64,000 bases of DNA from Hippophae tibetana (Eukaryota > Streptophyta > Magnoliopsida > Rosales > Elaeagnaceae): contig CM072812.1 in NCBI GenBank assembly GCA_037013495.1, positions 79,529,840 to 79,593,839 on the forward strand. Direction: 5' to 3'. Below are positions 62,618 to 64,000 of the stretch, piece after piece. The translations under genes were made by a program, and so were the position numbers. Under the pieces are notes generated by a model. It saw only the letters and a list, made by a program, of their open reading frames with translations, did not search any database and had not been told where the DNA came from. How positions within the stretch are numbered: position 1 is the stretch's first letter; each line of letters begins with the position of its first letter.

Positions 62618-64000
62618 ATGGACAAATCTTGGATGTCAAAGTATAGAATTAAGCAAGACTATATTTCTGGAGTTGAAAGTTTCATGGAATTTGCTTGTAG
62701 AAATAGTAATACTGGAACTAGTACGATTCGATGCCCATGTGTTAAATGTAAAAATGAGCGATTTCATGAATTTGATGAGGTTAAGTATCACCTTATCCGT
62801 AATGGTATTCTTTTGAGCTATAAATGTTGGTATTATCATGGAGAAAATATTGATAATACTCATGGGGAAAAGATAAATAAGAATGTGAGTGAATTACATA
62901 CATCTTATCATAATGTACAGACAAAAAATATGTTTCATGGTGTTGAAGATGAATTACGCGAGGATGATCCCGAAACCTTTAATAAACTTATAGAAGATGC
63001 CGAAAAACCGTTGTATCCAAAATGCATAAAATACACTAAAATGTCGGGATTGGTTCATTTGTACAATGTGAAGGCAAAACATGGTTTTTCTGACAAGGGA
63101 TTCACAGAATTACTAAATCTACTAGTCGATATGTTTCCTGAGGGTATTGAATTGCCATCTTCATTGTATGAAGTGAAGAAATCTCTTAGTTGATTTGGCA
63201 TGGAATATCATAAGATTCACGCTTGTCCAAATGATTGCATTCTTTATAGAAAAGAATATGAGACATTACATGATTGTCCTATGTGTAAAGAATCGAGATG
63301 GAAGCATGGTACAAATGAGAGTACAACACATAAGAAAGGCATGCCTGCAAAGGTTCTTTCCTCTAATTCCTCGCTTTCAAAGGTTGTTCAATAGTAAAGA
63401 TACATTAAAGATATTGACTTGGCATTCAGATAATCGATCTGATAATGGGGTGCTACGTCATCCTTGTGATTCTCCAAATTGGAAAGTAGTAGATAATTTA
63501 TCTCCTCAATTTTCATCTTATCCGCGCAATCTTCATCTTGCCATTGCTGCTGATGGAATTAATCCACATAGTTCCCTCAGTAGTAGATATAGTTGTTGGC
63601 CAGTAATTATGGTAACATACAACTTTCCTCCTTGGTTGTGTATGAAACGAAAATTCATGGTGTTAACATTATTGATCTCAGGATCGAAACAACCCGATAT
63701 TGATATTGATGTATATTTGTAGCCTCTGATAGATGATTTAAAGACGTTGTGGAATGATGGTGTAAATGTTTACGATGCACATAAAGAAGAACACTTACTT
63801 TAACTTGAAGGGGGTTCTTTTATGGACAATTAATGATTTTCTTGCCTATGGAAACTTATCAGGACATGCAACAAAAGGTTACAAGGGATGCCCTATATGT
63901 AGGGATGGAACTTCTACAAATTATCTTGTTCACGGACGAAAGATGTCTTATAGAAGACATAGAAGATTTTTTCCATCTGGACACAAGTTTAGATACCAAA
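62618..64000 (+). pseudogene. CACTA transposase (TNPD-type), decayed and cut by the window end
   Basis: The frame starts MDKSWMSKYRIKQDYISGVE and continues FMEFACRNSN, TIRCPCVKCKN, LIRNGILLSYKCWYYHGE: the transposase-associated domain at the start of plant En/Spm-type TNPD proteins. From about 63200 the Transposase_21-type region follows (HKIHACPNDCILYRKEYE, CPMCKESRWK, LTWHSDNRSDNGVLRHPCDS, AIAADGINPHSSLSSRYSCW, PVIMVTYNFPPWLCMKRKF). The first 191 codons end at a TGA at 63191-63193. The homology then continues in another frame, shifts again at about 63340-63370, and meets a TAG at about 63720. At least one further shift or stop follows before KGYKGCPICRDGTSTN near 63890. With three or more lesions it is probably inactive, although the domains are still easy to read. 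Confidence 0.85.

Larger units (their letters stand above)
60765..64000 (+). mobile_element. CACTA (En/Spm-like) transposon, left part
   Basis: The left end CATTACTACAAAAATAGG at 60765 is one base from the CACTA consensus. Subterminal repeats follow with AACCGACGCTATCC and its complement, including a perfect 16-bp hairpin at 61298-61338. A T-rich untranslated leader at about 61370-61640 shares phrases with the CACTA at 36820 (for example TCTACTATTTTTTTGAG-like). Transposase begins at 62618. The right end is beyond the window. It is closely related to, and better preserved than, the copy in the multi-LTR array. Confidence 0.85.

Noticed and set aside
1-64000. CRISPR array
   Set aside because: The regular repeats seen are tandem or higher-order repeats in retrotransposons and CACTA ends. 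There are no spaced identical repeats, and the DNA is from a plant nucleus.
1-64000. tRNA or rRNA genes
   Set aside because: I saw tRNA-complementary primer sites of retrotransposons but no stretch with a convincing tRNA cloverleaf or rRNA sequence.

Overview
This is a stretch of nuclear DNA from a flowering plant, most likely a eudicot. It is AT-rich, with long stretches that carry no gene. The host genes have plant-type GT...AG introns and encode plant families (TOM7, VMA21, a WIP zinc-finger protein, and an RNA-binding protein joining a Nab2-like domain to an RRM). The spaces between them are filled with Ty1/copia, Ty3/gypsy, hAT, PIF/Harbinger-like and CACTA transposons. I cannot name the species from the sequence.

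Layout. 1-1.1 kb: copia gag fossil (minus). 3.0-8.2 kb: near full-length copia element with short LTRs (plus). 9.18-11.97 kb: hAT-type element with an 8-bp target duplication, filled with exon-like pieces of a captured host gene. 12.8-13.0 kb: TOM7 (minus). 14.5-16.4 kb: Athila-like LTR fossil. 18.75-19.56 kb: PIF/Harbinger-like element containing decayed telomere-like repeats. 19.86-24.95 kb: nine-exon RNA-binding-protein gene (plus). 26.45-29.9 kb: copia remnant broken up by an Athila-like fossil. 30.0-30.4 kb: RNase H-like remnant. 30.6-32.4 kb: VMA21 (plus). 34.15-44.17 kb: five LTRs alternating with four internal regions of a small non-autonomous LTR element (minus); one internal region holds a 3.9-kb CACTA element (36.82-40.73 kb). 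44.51-57.08 kb: large Tat-lineage gypsy element (minus) with opposite-strand coding remnants and a higher-order tandem repeat, itself interrupted by an Athila-like solo LTR. 57.5-57.9 kb: solo LTR with an internal minisatellite. 60.03-60.45 kb: last exon of a WIP zinc-finger gene (minus). 60.77 kb to the window end: a second, better preserved CACTA element with transposase (plus), lying where the WIP gene's first intron should be.

The host genes are unrelated housekeeping or regulatory functions: mitochondrial protein import, V-ATPase assembly in the ER, nuclear mRNA binding and a developmental transcription factor. They do not form a pathway. The interest lies in the transposon biology: gene capture by a hAT element, a multi-LTR array formed by LTR recombination, a Tat element with a trimeric higher-order repeat, nested insertions that can be dated relative to one another, and a transposon probably sitting inside the WIP gene.
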